From: Treponema sp.
GTDB taxonomy: Bacteria > Spirochaetota > Spirochaetia > Treponematales > Breznakiellaceae
Assembly: GCA_031264395.1 (NCBI GenBank)
Contig: JAISEB010000214.1
Coordinates: 1 to 11,596 of the forward strand
Length of the DNA stretch: 11,596 nucleotides
Direction: 5' to 3'
The position numbers and the translations under genes were made by a program. A model generated the notes under the pieces. That model did not search any database and had not been told where the DNA came from. It saw nothing but the letters and a program-made list of their open reading frames with translations. Positions 5,489 through 11,596 of this stretch are shown here, piece after piece. The number at the start of each line of letters is the position of its first letter. The first letter of the stretch is position 1.

Positions 5489-8400
5489 CTACACCGCCTC
5501 TTTCGGCGCTTCGCCCGGCTCTTCCTTCAACTCGCCTTCCCCGCCCGCCATGTCCTCAAGGTTCCGGGCGTTCATGATGAGCATCTGCAGACGGTTTTCA
5601 ATGTTGGCGAAACTTGTGTCCGGATCGTAATCAAGCGGAAGAATCTGTATCGCCGGGTACTCCTCTTTTATCCGCTTCACCATGCCGCGCCCGCAGACAT
5701 GGTTGGGAAGGCAGCCGAAGGGCTGAAGCATGATGAACGAATGAACGCCCCTGGCCGCGTGATGAAGAATGTCCGCCACCATGAGAAACCCTTCCCCCGA
5801 CTGTATCGAATGGTGAAGGATGCCGTCGCTTATTTTCGCCGCCTCAGGCAGGCGTATGCACGGCTCGTAAAGCGGATGCCTTGCCGCGTATCTTTCAAGG
5901 AGGCTGAGGGAAATGTCGAAAAATTTGTCGCCGGAAAAAGACCACGCGATTTCAAAGGGAGAATGGCGCACGCGGAAATCCTTTACCTCCGAAACGGTGT
6001 GCAGCAGCATGAGGTTGCGGTACACGTCGGCCTGGCGGGGCAGCTCGACTTCCATGTTGTTTTTTTCAAGATATTCTTCGATGTAATAATTGGAACCGCT
6101 GTGGAACGTCAAAAGGTATTCGCCTGTAATAAACACAAGCGGCCGCCTCCAGGATCTGTCGTAGCGTATTTCGCACATGGCGTCTACCGCTTTCTTGAAC
6201 GCGGTGTAGGCCCCGAAAATATCACGGCGGTAAAGCCCGTCCGCTATCATGTCAATCGAATGTTCAAACACGCGGTTGGTTTCGCCTTCGGCAAGCTCGT
6301 AGGGCCGTATCTTCCGGCGCAGATCCTCAAGAATGTCCGCCATGATAATGCAGAAGGCCGCGCGGCCGTAGGTAAGAATGCTGAACCTGAACCCCGGATG
6401 CAGATTCTTCTGATCGAAAAGATCGGTGGAAAGCACCGGCACCTGCGGATAGCCCGCCTCGTCCAGGGCCTTGCGGGTCAGCACCATATAGTTGACAAGG
6501 CGGCAGTCGCAGGATGTTTTACCCGTACCCACAATCACGTCGTCGGGGTTGTAGCGCCCGCTCTTGAGCGCGGCAAGCGCCTCGCCTATGACAACCTGCG
6601 CGGGAAAACAGATGTCGTTGTGCACGTATTTTTTTCCAAGGAGCATCGCGTCCCGGCTTCCCATGGGAAGCGGTTCGGCCCTCATCCCCTCGTGCCGGAG
6701 GACGGCGGTGAGGATCTTGCAGAAGGCCCGGCTCACGTTGGGAACAAGGACCGTCTTCAGCTTCTTGTTTTTCCGCGTAAGTTTTACCGGGAACGGTTCC
6801 CCAAGGCTCCGTATTCCCGAAGATTCCTTGAGGCGGCGTTCGGTAACCGTCTCGATAAAGGAACGCACCCGTATCCGTAAAGGGCCCGACACGTCGCTTT
6901 CATCAAGTTTAAGGATCAGCGGCGACTTCCCCGAAATTTCGTCCATTAACCGTATCACCTCGTCGGTGTAAATCGCGTCGTGCCCGCAGCCGAAACTGAA
7001 GATCTGCACATACTCGAGAACGGGATTCCGCGCCGCCGCTATGGCGCCGGAAAGAAGGCGCGCGTGGTTGTTGTTGGTAATGTCAAGCCTGGTTTTTTTA
7101 AGGCTGATGCTCTGCACGCCGGGAATGGAATCCACCGTAAGAACCGGAATGCCCACGCCGGTAAAATAACGCGACAGGTTGTGGTTCACAAGATCGTCAA
7201 ACTGATAATGCCTGCCGGAGATAACCACGGCAAAGCCGCCCTTCCGTTCCGTTTCCGCGATAATCCGCCTTCCTTCCGAGGCAAGGCGGCTGTTAAACGA
7301 AGCGAGCGCGGCGTCCCCCTGCGCTATGGCCCTGCGGGTGCTGCGCGCGGCGATGCCGAATGTTTCGCGCATGAAGCGGCAGAGCTGGTAATCGCGGTCC
7401 ACGTTTTTGAACCAGTGAAAAACCGGCGTGTCAAAGGCGACGTCCCACCGCCGCTGGGGATCATCCGAATACTTGATGACAAGCGGATACCCCTTGAGCA
7501 CGGGACAGGTGTAGGTACTCGCCTTTTCGGGATTATCCGACGGAAGCCTGATAAAAAGCGGCATGAAGATGCGGTCAACCCCGCTTCTTGCCAAAGCGTG
7601 AATGTGGCCGTGGGCAAGTTTCGCGGGAAAACAAACCGTGTCGGAGGCCACAAAGGGAAGCCCGTCCTCAAAAATTTTCCTGGTGCTCCGGGGGGATATC
7701 TTTGTCCTGAATCCCAGCGCGTGAAAAAATGTGGTAAAAAACGGCATGGTACGCCAGAAATCAAGGGCGCGGGGCAGCCCTATGACAAGATCTTTTTGGG
7801 GAAGGACAGGGGTAAAGGGATAGTCCTTTATAAGAAGCTCTTCCCTGATTTTTATCATGTCGGGAACCGCGTCCATTCTGGCGTTTACTTCCTGTACCTT
7901 TTTGCGGAGGACAGGACTGTCCAGATTGCCCACAATCTCGCCGCGCTCGCAGCGGTTCCCCGTTATCCAGGTTTTCCCGCCCGAAAAGGTCACGACGGTG
8001 CGGCTGCAATTGTTCGTGCAGAAAGGGCATTTGATTCCCGATTCCTGCGTGTAATCAAAATCCCTAACCGCCCGGAGCCCGATGAAGCGCGTTCTGGTAT
8101 CCCCGCCCGCCGCCTGACGCCTTTCCAGATCCCGCTTGGCAAGGAGCGCTATGCCTATGGCTCCCATCTCGCCAGGATATGGCGCGCGGACCACTTCCCG
8201 GCCAAGGTACTGCTCAAGCGCGCGGAGAACCGCGTCGTTCTTGAAGGTCCCCCCCTGAACGACAATACGGCCGCCCAGACCCGCGAAATTTGAAATGCGC
8301 ACCACCTTGGTAAACACATTTTCAATGATGGACCTGCACAGCCCCGCCATGATGTCGTCGGCCTCTTTGCCGTTTTTCTGCTCCGTGATGATGGTGCTGT

Positions 8401-9955
8401 TCATGAAGACCGTACAGCGGCTTCCCAGCTCCGCGGGGTTTTTCGCGCGAAAGGCGGCGGCGGCAATTTCCTCCACGGGGATCTTCAAATTGGCGGCGAA
8501 ATTTTCAAGGAAAGAACCGCAGCCGGAAGAACACGCCTCGTTGACGGTTATGTTGGTCACAATGCCGTTCGAGATCGTGATCGCCTTCATGTCCTGCCCG
8601 CCTATGTCCAGGATAAAGCTCGCCCCCGGAACATATTTCTGCGCGGCGGCGGCGTGCGCCACCGTTTCCACCGTATGGTAATCGGCGCCCAGCGCCTTGT
8701 CGAAAAGCAGCTCCCCGTAACCGGTTGAGCCCATGGCGGCAATGTCAAGAGTAACGCCCGCGTCGTCGTATTTCTTTTTAAGGTCAAGCAGGGCGCCCTT
8801 GATAACCCGCAGCGGATCGCCGTGGTTGCCCGAATAAAAGCTGTCGACAATTTCCTCGTTTTCATCAAGCAGAACAAATTTCGACGTGGTGGAACCGGCG
8901 TCTATCCCCAAATACACCCGCAGCGCGCCGCCCCGTTCCGCGCGCCCGGCCGGAGCGGACGGCAGCCTGTGTCGCGCCTCGAATGCGGCCCTTTCACCGT
9001 CCGAGGAAAAAAAGAAGCGTTTCGGGCCGCTCTCCGCGGCTTCAAAACGGGAACGGAAAGCGGCGAGGGACGCCGCCGCCTTTTTGGGGTTAAAGTTCCA
9101 GGGAAAACCGGCGAACATTTCATCGGCCGAAAGGGCCGCGCCGCAGGCGATAATGGTCTCAGGATTCGGGGGGCGTATGACGTCGGTTTCCTTGAGCCCC
9201 AGCCGTTCGGCAAACACCCCTATAAGGGCAGGATTAAAGGTGAGCGGCCCGCCTTCGAATATGATGGGCGGCTTGAGCTCGAGCCCCTGCGCAAGGCCGC
9301 CTATGGTCTGCTTGGCTATGGCGTGAAAGGTCGAAAGGGCGATATCCTCGCGGAGGCCGCCCTGATTGAGCAGGGGCTGTATGTCGGTCTTGGCAAAGAC
9401 CCCGCAGCGGCCCGAAATATCGTAGACCGACGTACCTTTTGCCGCAAGCGCCTCAAATTCCTCCACCGGAACGCGGAGCAGCACGGCCACTTCATCAATA
9501 AAAGCGCCCGTCCCCCCCGCGCAGCTTCCGTTCATCCTCATGTCGGAAGCGACCAGCCGTCCTGTCGCATTGTCATGGTAAAAGAACACGATCTTGGCGT
9601 CCTGGCCGCCAAGCTCTATGGCGACCCTGGCCTCCGGGTAAAAAGTACGCACCGCGATGGCGTTTGCCACCACTTCCTGGACATAGGGAACGCCCAAAAG
9701 TTCCGCGATGGGCTTTCCGCCCGAACCGCAGACAGCCGGGCGGAATTCCGCGCCGGGAAAAGCCTCAAACGCCTCCTGTAAAAGGGCCAGCGCCGTCTCG
9801 GCCTGGTAGGCGTTATGGCGCCGGTAACGGGAAAAAAGAACGCGCCCCCCTCCGGGCGTGAACGAAGAGAGGGCATCCCGCTCCATCACCACGACTTTTA
9901 CCGTTGTCGAACCAACATCTATTCCAAGCCTTAAAAAGGAAAACGCATTACTCAT
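5489..9955 (-). CDS. Fused acyl-CoA dehydratase activase / dehydratase-like iron-sulfur protein
   Basis: This 1488-residue cytoplasmic protein belongs to the long-form 2-hydroxyacyl-CoA dehydratase activase-related family. Domain 1 (about 8-285) and domain 2 (about 347-610) are both BcrAD/HgdC-type ATPases. Each has a phosphate loop (GIDVGSTTVK 11-20; GIDAGSTTSK 350-359), a GGQD motif (116-119; 452-455) and the two cluster cysteines (C145 and C184; C475 and C514). A four-cysteine knot follows (C643, C646, C650, C669). Then comes a DUF2229-like region with TVCFPAK and HGH (773-784), C817 and C990. The C-terminal dehydratase-like region has ICFPAQ (1115-1120), SCDC (1148-1151) and GCLPNHVCGRG (1414-1424). 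Such proteins use ATP to drive low-potential electron transfer; the substrate here is unknown. The start at 9955 places the ATPase motif near the N-terminus. The open frame reaches 10147, but the extra 64 residues cross the divergent promoter region and look noncoding. Confidence 0.9.
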   Translation of the reverse strand: MSNAFSFLRLGIDVGSTTVKVVVMERDALSSFTPGGGRVLFSRYRRHNAYQAETALALLQEAFEAFPGAEFRPAVCGSGGKPIAELLGVPYVQEVVANAIAVRTFYPEARVAIELGGQDAKIVFFYHDNATGRLVASDMRMNGSCAGGTGAFIDEVAVLLRVPVEEFEALAAKGTSVYDISGRCGVFAKTDIQPLLNQGGLREDIALSTFHAIAKQTIGGLAQGLELKPPIIFEGGPLTFNPALIGVFAERLGLKETDVIRPPNPETIIACGAALSADEMFAGFPWNFNPKKAAASLAAFRSRFEAAESGPKRFFFSSDGERAAFEARHRLPSAPAGRAERGGALRVYLGIDAGSTTSKFVLLDENEEIVDSFYSGNHGDPLRVIKGALLDLKKKYDDAGVTLDIAAMGSTGYGELLFDKALGADYHTVETVAHAAAAQKYVPGASFILDIGGQDMKAITISNGIVTNITVNEACSSGCGSFLENFAANLKIPVEEIAAAAFRAKNPAELGSRCTVFMNSTIITEQKNGKEADDIMAGLCRSIIENVFTKVVRISNFAGLGGRIVVQGGTFKNDAVLRALEQYLGREVVRAPYPGEMGAIGIALLAKRDLERRQAAGGDTRTRFIGLRAVRDFDYTQESGIKCPFCTNNCSRTVVTFSGGKTWITGNRCERGEIVGNLDSPVLRKKVQEVNARMDAVPDMIKIREELLIKDYPFTPVLPQKDLVIGLPRALDFWRTMPFFTTFFHALGFRTKISPRSTRKIFEDGLPFVASDTVCFPAKLAHGHIHALARSGVDRIFMPLFIRLPSDNPEKASTYTCPVLKGYPLVIKYSDDPQRRWDVAFDTPVFHWFKNVDRDYQLCRFMRETFGIAARSTRRAIAQGDAALASFNSRLASEGRRIIAETERKGGFAVVISGRHYQFDDLVNHNLSRYFTGVGIPVLTVDSIPGVQSISLKKTRLDITNNNHARLLSGAIAAARNPVLEYVQIFSFGCGHDAIYTDEVIRLMDEISGKSPLILKLDESDVSGPLRIRVRSFIETVTERRLKESSGIRSLGEPFPVKLTRKNKKLKTVLVPNVSRAFCKILTAVLRHEGMRAEPLPMGSRDAMLLGKKYVHNDICFPAQVVIGEALAALKSGRYNPDDVIVGTGKTSCDCRLVNYMVLTRKALDEAGYPQVPVLSTDLFDQKNLHPGFRFSILTYGRAAFCIIMADILEDLRRKIRPYELAEGETNRVFEHSIDMIADGLYRRDIFGAYTAFKKAVDAMCEIRYDRSWRRPLVFITGEYLLTFHSGSNYYIEEYLEKNNMEVELPRQADVYRNLMLLHTVSEVKDFRVRHSPFEIAWSFSGDKFFDISLSLLERYAARHPLYEPCIRLPEAAKISDGILHHSIQSGEGFLMVADILHHAARGVHSFIMLQPFGCLPNHVCGRGMVKRIKEEYPAIQILPLDYDPDTSFANIENRLQMLIMNARNLEDMAGGEGELKEEPGEAPKEAV

Positions 9956-9965
9956 ATTTTCACCA

Positions 9966-9994
9966 AATATACCCGTTATATAAGAATAAATCAA
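9966..9994 (-). promoter_or_regulatory. Candidate promoter of the leftward activase operon
   Basis: Read on the minus strand, TTGATT (9989-9994) is followed after 17 bases by TATATT (9966-9971). The start of transcription would fall only a few bases before the ATG at 9955, so the mRNA would be almost leaderless. An overlapping TATATAA further upstream is an alternative -10. The region is AT-rich compared with its surroundings, as expected for a promoter. Which element is used cannot be decided by reading. Confidence 0.35.
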
Positions 9995-10022
9995 CAACCT
10001 CGCCTTGAACCAGAATACCCCA

Positions 10023-10056
10023 TTGCGCAAAGAGGCCGCGGAGGGATATAATCCCT
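10023..10056 (+). promoter_or_regulatory. Candidate promoter with inverted repeat over the -10, isomerase gene
   Basis: A consensus TATAAT lies at 10047-10052, with TTGCGC at 10023-10028 as a weak -35 after 18 bases. The -10 sits inside a perfect inverted repeat, AGGGAT-ATA-ATCCCT (10042-10056), with six-base arms. Transcription would start near 10059, giving a leader of about 24 bases that carries AAGGAG (10071-10076). The symmetry over the -10 would suit an operator, which is an inference. Confidence 0.5.
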
Positions 10057-10082
10057 TATCCTGCCGTATTAAGGAGTATCCA

Positions 10083-10898
10083 ATGCTGCCGGTCATGATC
10101 CAGCTGTACAATGTACGCGATGAACTTGCCCGTGATTTTGAGGGCACCCTTCTTCAGGTTGCCGGTCTCGGTTACAAATATGTCGAGACTGCCGGCCTCT
10201 GCGGAAAAAAGGCCGAAGAATTCAAGGCGGGCCTTGACAAAGCGGGGCTTGCCGCGGTTTCGGCCCACGTACCGTACCGGGAAATGGCGGCCGATCCGGA
10301 AAAAGTCATGAGAGATTACCTGGGCATGGGCTGTAAATACATCGCCATTCCCTATCTGGCCGAAGAAGACCGCAGTACCGGCCCGAATTATGAAGAGGTG
10401 AAAAAGACAATCCGCTCGCTCTGCGAGGCCGCCAAAAAACTTGGAACGGTCATGCTTTACCATAACCACGATTTTGAGTTTGAGCGGTACAACGGCAAAT
10501 ACGCCCTTGACGACCTCTACGATTCCATTCCCCCGGATCTCCTGCAGGCCGAAATCGACACCTGCTGGGTCAAAGTGGCGGGAGTCGACCCGGCCGGTTA
10601 TCTCCGCAAATACAGCGGCCGTGTACCCGTCGTTCACCTGAAAGACTACTATCTGCCCGAAGGGGTAAAGGGTGAACAGATGTACGAACTGATAGGCATA
10701 GCGAAAAAGGCCGAAGGCGGGGGCGGCTTTGAATTCCGCAGCGTGGGCCACGGCGTACAGGACATACCGTCCATTCTGCGCGCCGCCGGGGAAGCGGGGG
10801 CATCCTGGCTCGTTGTCGAGCAGGACAGGCCCAGCGCCGGCAAGACCCCCCTGGAATGCGCAAAAGAAAGCATAGAGTACCTTAATTCCCTCGCGTAA
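10083..10898 (+). CDS. Sugar phosphate isomerase/epimerase-like TIM-barrel protein
   Basis: This 271-residue protein belongs to the xylose isomerase-like TIM-barrel superfamily (AP endonuclease family 2 fold). Such enzymes are usually soluble and divalent metal-dependent, and interconvert keto and aldo sugars, inositols or related polyols. Likely active-site residues are E35 in YVETAG, H62 in SAHVP, H127 and H129 in LYHNHDFEF, E157/D159 in AEIDTCW, H185 in VVHLKDYY and E246 in VVEQDRP. The arrangement E...H...HNHD...EIDT...HLKD...VEQD is standard for the family. ATG 10083 follows AAGGAG by six bases. It is a single gene, transcribed away from the activase operon and ending 11 bases before a tRNA fragment. 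The specific substrate cannot be assigned; no sugar transporter or kinase is next to it. Confidence 0.88.
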   Translation: MLPVMIQLYNVRDELARDFEGTLLQVAGLGYKYVETAGLCGKKAEEFKAGLDKAGLAAVSAHVPYREMAADPEKVMRDYLGMGCKYIAIPYLAEEDRSTGPNYEEVKKTIRSLCEAAKKLGTVMLYHNHDFEFERYNGKYALDDLYDSIPPDLLQAEIDTCWVKVAGVDPAGYLRKYSGRVPVVHLKDYYLPEGVKGEQMYELIGIAKKAEGGGGFEFRSVGHGVQDIPSILRAAGEAGASWLVVEQDRPSAGKTPLECAKESIEYLNSLA

Positions 10899-10909
10899 CA
10901 ACCGTTTCA

Positions 10910-10927
10910 GGGCGCTTAGCTCAGTGG
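10910..10927 (+). pseudogene. Truncated tRNA gene, 5' end only; likely attachment-site half
   Basis: GGGCGCTTAGCTCAGTGG is a textbook start of a bacterial tRNA gene: a seven-base acceptor strand (GGGCGCT), TA at positions 8-9, the D-stem strand GCTC and the D-loop AGTGG. After 10927 no GAGC partner for the D-stem and no anticodon or T arm can be found; the sequence turns AT-rich. The amino acid identity cannot be read because the anticodon is absent. An integrase gene begins 100 bases further on, so I interpret this as one side of an integration site inside a tRNA gene, with the rest of the tRNA expected at the other end of the element. Confidence 0.75.
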
Positions 10928-10953
10928 ACTTTGCTTATACAATATCCTATAAT
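10925..10953 (+). promoter_or_regulatory. Candidate integrase promoter at the element boundary
   Basis: TGGACT (10925-10930) is followed after 17 bases by a consensus TATAAT (10948-10953). The -35 begins within the tRNA fragment, so the junction itself would help form the promoter. Transcription would start near 10960 and give a leader of about 68 bases before the integrase ATG. Confidence 0.45.
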
Positions 10954-10965
10954 ATAGTAGATATT
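10941..10965. repeat. AT-rich inverted repeat near the element end
   Basis: AATATC (10941-10946) and CTAT (10947-10950) pair with ATAG (10954-10957) and GATATT (10960-10965), interrupted by a two-base bulge. The dyad covers the proposed -10 of the integrase promoter. It could bind a repressor, an excisionase or the integrase; the sequence does not tell which. Confidence 0.45.
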
Positions 10966-10970
10966 TTCTT

Positions 10971-10993
10971 AAAAAACGCCGTTTTTACGGCGT
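10971..10993 (-). terminator. Intrinsic terminator for leftward transcription
   Basis: ACGCCG (10976-10981) and CGGCGT (10988-10993) form a six-pair stem with a six-base loop. On the minus strand the stem runs into a row of T residues (A-run 10971-10976 on the plus strand), which is the terminator arrangement for leftward reading. On the plus strand no T-run follows. No leftward gene ends here, so it may insulate the flanking host gene from antisense transcription out of the element. Confidence 0.6.
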
Positions 10994-11013
10994 GGTGACA
11001 TGTTGGTGACATG
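10992..11013 (+). repeat. Two 11-base direct repeats upstream of the integrase gene
   Basis: GTGGTGACATG (10992-11002) and TTGGTGACATG (11003-11013) lie head to tail and differ only in the first base. The 11-base period places both copies on about the same face of the DNA helix. Direct repeats at this place, between the boundary and the integrase start, resemble arm-type binding sites of tyrosine recombinases or an operator. The role is inferred. Confidence 0.55.
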
Positions 11014-11027
11014 CCGGAGGAGTATCT

Positions 11028-11596
11028 ATGCGGAGGCCGACTTTATACAAACACCGGGGGACATGGTACGCCCGGATCTGGGATACCGGGGATAAAAAGT
11101 ACCGCTCCCATTCCCTGAAAATCCCCGTGGAGGGGAAGCGGGAACGCCGCCGGGAAGCGGAGGAAGCGGCCCGGATCCTCGCGGAACGGCTGGCGGAAGA
11201 GGCCGTCCGGCTGGCGGAAGAAAAGCGGGAAGCGGAACAAGCGGGGCAAAGTAACCCCCTTGCGGGTGCGCCCCTTATCCCGTACCTTGAAAACTTCTGG
11301 CAAGCGGACAGCGAATACGCCAAAGAAAAGGCCCTCGTGGAGCAGTCCCCCGTATCGGCCCATTACCTCCTCTCAAACCGCCAGCTTGTCAAAAACAAAG
11401 CGGCCCCTTTTCCCGGCTTCGCGGGCGTTACTTTGGGGGGCCTCACGAAGGCCATGCTCCGGCAATGGAAGCTCTGGATGGCTGAAAACGGGACTTCCGG
11501 GCGGATGATAAACGGGGCGCTCCTTGCCCTCCGGGTGCCCGTCCGCCGGGCCTTTAACGACGACCTTATCCCGGCGGACCCTTTCGCGGGCGTCGC
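11028..11596 (+). CDS. Tyrosine recombinase / integrase, 5' part (open at the window end)
   Basis: The frame starts at ATG 11028, five bases after GGAGGAG (11016-11022), and stays open to the last base: 189 full codons, so the gene is cut by the window. The first 30 residues (LYKHRGTWYARIWDTGDKKYRSHSL, read in two parts as 6-18 and 19-30) look like the three-stranded arm-binding domain common in phage integrases. Residues 36-72 are rich in E, A, R and K and probably form a charged helix or coiled coil. From about 82 a helical core-binding domain follows, ending near RVPVRRAFNDDLIPADPF (169-186), the usual pattern before the catalytic domain. The catalytic R-H-R-H-Y residues would lie outside the window. 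Position beside a truncated tRNA supports the assignment. Confidence 0.8.
   Translation, partial: MRRPTLYKHRGTWYARIWDTGDKKYRSHSLKIPVEGKRERRREAEEAARILAERLAEEAVRLAEEKREAEQAGQSNPLAGAPLIPYLENFWQADSEYAKEKALVEQSPVSAHYLLSNRQLVKNKAAPFPGFAGVTLGGLTKAMLRQWKLWMAENGTSGRMINGALLALRVPVRRAFNDDLIPADPFAGV

Larger units (their letters stand above)
10928..11596 (+). mobile_element. Left end of an integrative element (prophage or genomic island)
   Basis: The boundary is set by the abrupt end of tRNA similarity after 10927, and the first gene inside encodes a tyrosine recombinase reading inwards. Between them lie an AT-rich segment with an inverted repeat, a leftward terminator and two 11-base direct repeats, an arrangement common at the integrase end of elements. 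The element continues beyond the window, so its type and cargo are unknown. Confidence 0.7.

Noticed and set aside
5366..6880. Long plus-strand open frame (504 codons) opposite the large iron-sulfur gene
   Set aside because: It is the antisense shadow of a GC-rich coding region. The minus-strand frame has clear family motifs throughout, while this one shows no recognisable domain.
6980..8293. Plus-strand open frame of 437 codons
   Set aside because: Antisense to the same gene, basic and low in domain-like patterns; no ribosome binding site or motif support.
8822..9781. Plus-strand open frame of 319 codons
   Set aside because: Antisense to the two activase domains, whose motifs are intact on the minus strand.
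10005..10010. TTGAAC as -35 of the isomerase promoter
   Set aside because: It is 36 bases from the TATAAT at 10047, far outside the usual spacing.
9956..10147. 64-residue N-terminal extension of the large iron-sulfur protein
   Set aside because: It crosses both divergent promoters and the start of the isomerase gene, and the sequence is unlike the family; ATG 9955 puts the phosphate loop at the expected place.
10910..10990. A complete tRNA gene with odd arms, or a tRNA with an intron
   Set aside because: No D-stem partner, anticodon stem or T arm can be drawn after 10927. CTTTGC at 10929-10934 resembles an alanine anticodon loop but has no flanking stem. Bacterial introns in the D-loop are not an established type.
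1..11596. CRISPR arrays, insertion sequences, rRNA genes
   Set aside because: I saw no regularly spaced repeats, no transposase frame with terminal inverted repeats and no rRNA-like sequence. The only mobile signal is the integrase end at the right side.

Overview
The window looks like a piece of chromosome from a strict anaerobe. The large oxygen-sensitive activase/dehydratase-like iron-sulfur protein points that way, and so does its pairing with a CmpB-like membrane protein and an HD protein. In my recall that trio is typical of Clostridia and of treponeme spirochaetes. The DNA is GC-rich by eye, and the gene styles remind me of gut Treponema relatives. This assignment is an impression from family knowledge, not from a search.

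Layout. (1) Positions 1-4298, plus strand: a TPP riboswitch with a readable terminator and antiterminator, then five tightly packed genes, thiD, cytX, thiM, thiE and a HAD phosphatase. Together they form a thiamine salvage operon. CytX should import hydroxymethylpyrimidine (HMP) and ThiD phosphorylates it twice. ThiM phosphorylates hydroxyethylthiazole, and ThiE joins the two halves into thiamine monophosphate (TMP). No de novo genes (thiC, thiG, thiF, thiS) and no thiL or thiN are in view. (2) Positions 4329-9955, minus strand: a three-gene operon read leftwards. It starts with a 1488-residue fusion of two BcrAD/HgdC-type ATPase domains with DUF2229 and dehydratase-like regions. One base later comes a CmpB-like membrane protein, which overlaps an HD-domain protein by 14 bases. 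This operon converges on the thi operon. (3) Positions 9956-10082: a 127-base divergent promoter region. (4) Positions 10083-10898, plus strand: a sugar phosphate isomerase/epimerase-like TIM-barrel protein. (5) Positions 10910 to the window end: the left boundary of an integrated element. The first 18 bases of a tRNA gene stop abruptly in the D-loop. They are followed by an AT-rich segment with an inverted repeat, a leftward terminator, two 11-base direct repeats and the open 5' part of a tyrosine recombinase gene that runs off the window.

Most interesting points: the truncated tRNA next to an integrase, the HAD phosphatase as a candidate for the step after ThiE, the pseudo-dimeric architecture of the 1488-residue protein with its tightly coupled partners, and a riboswitch attenuator whose alternative pairings can be read base by base.
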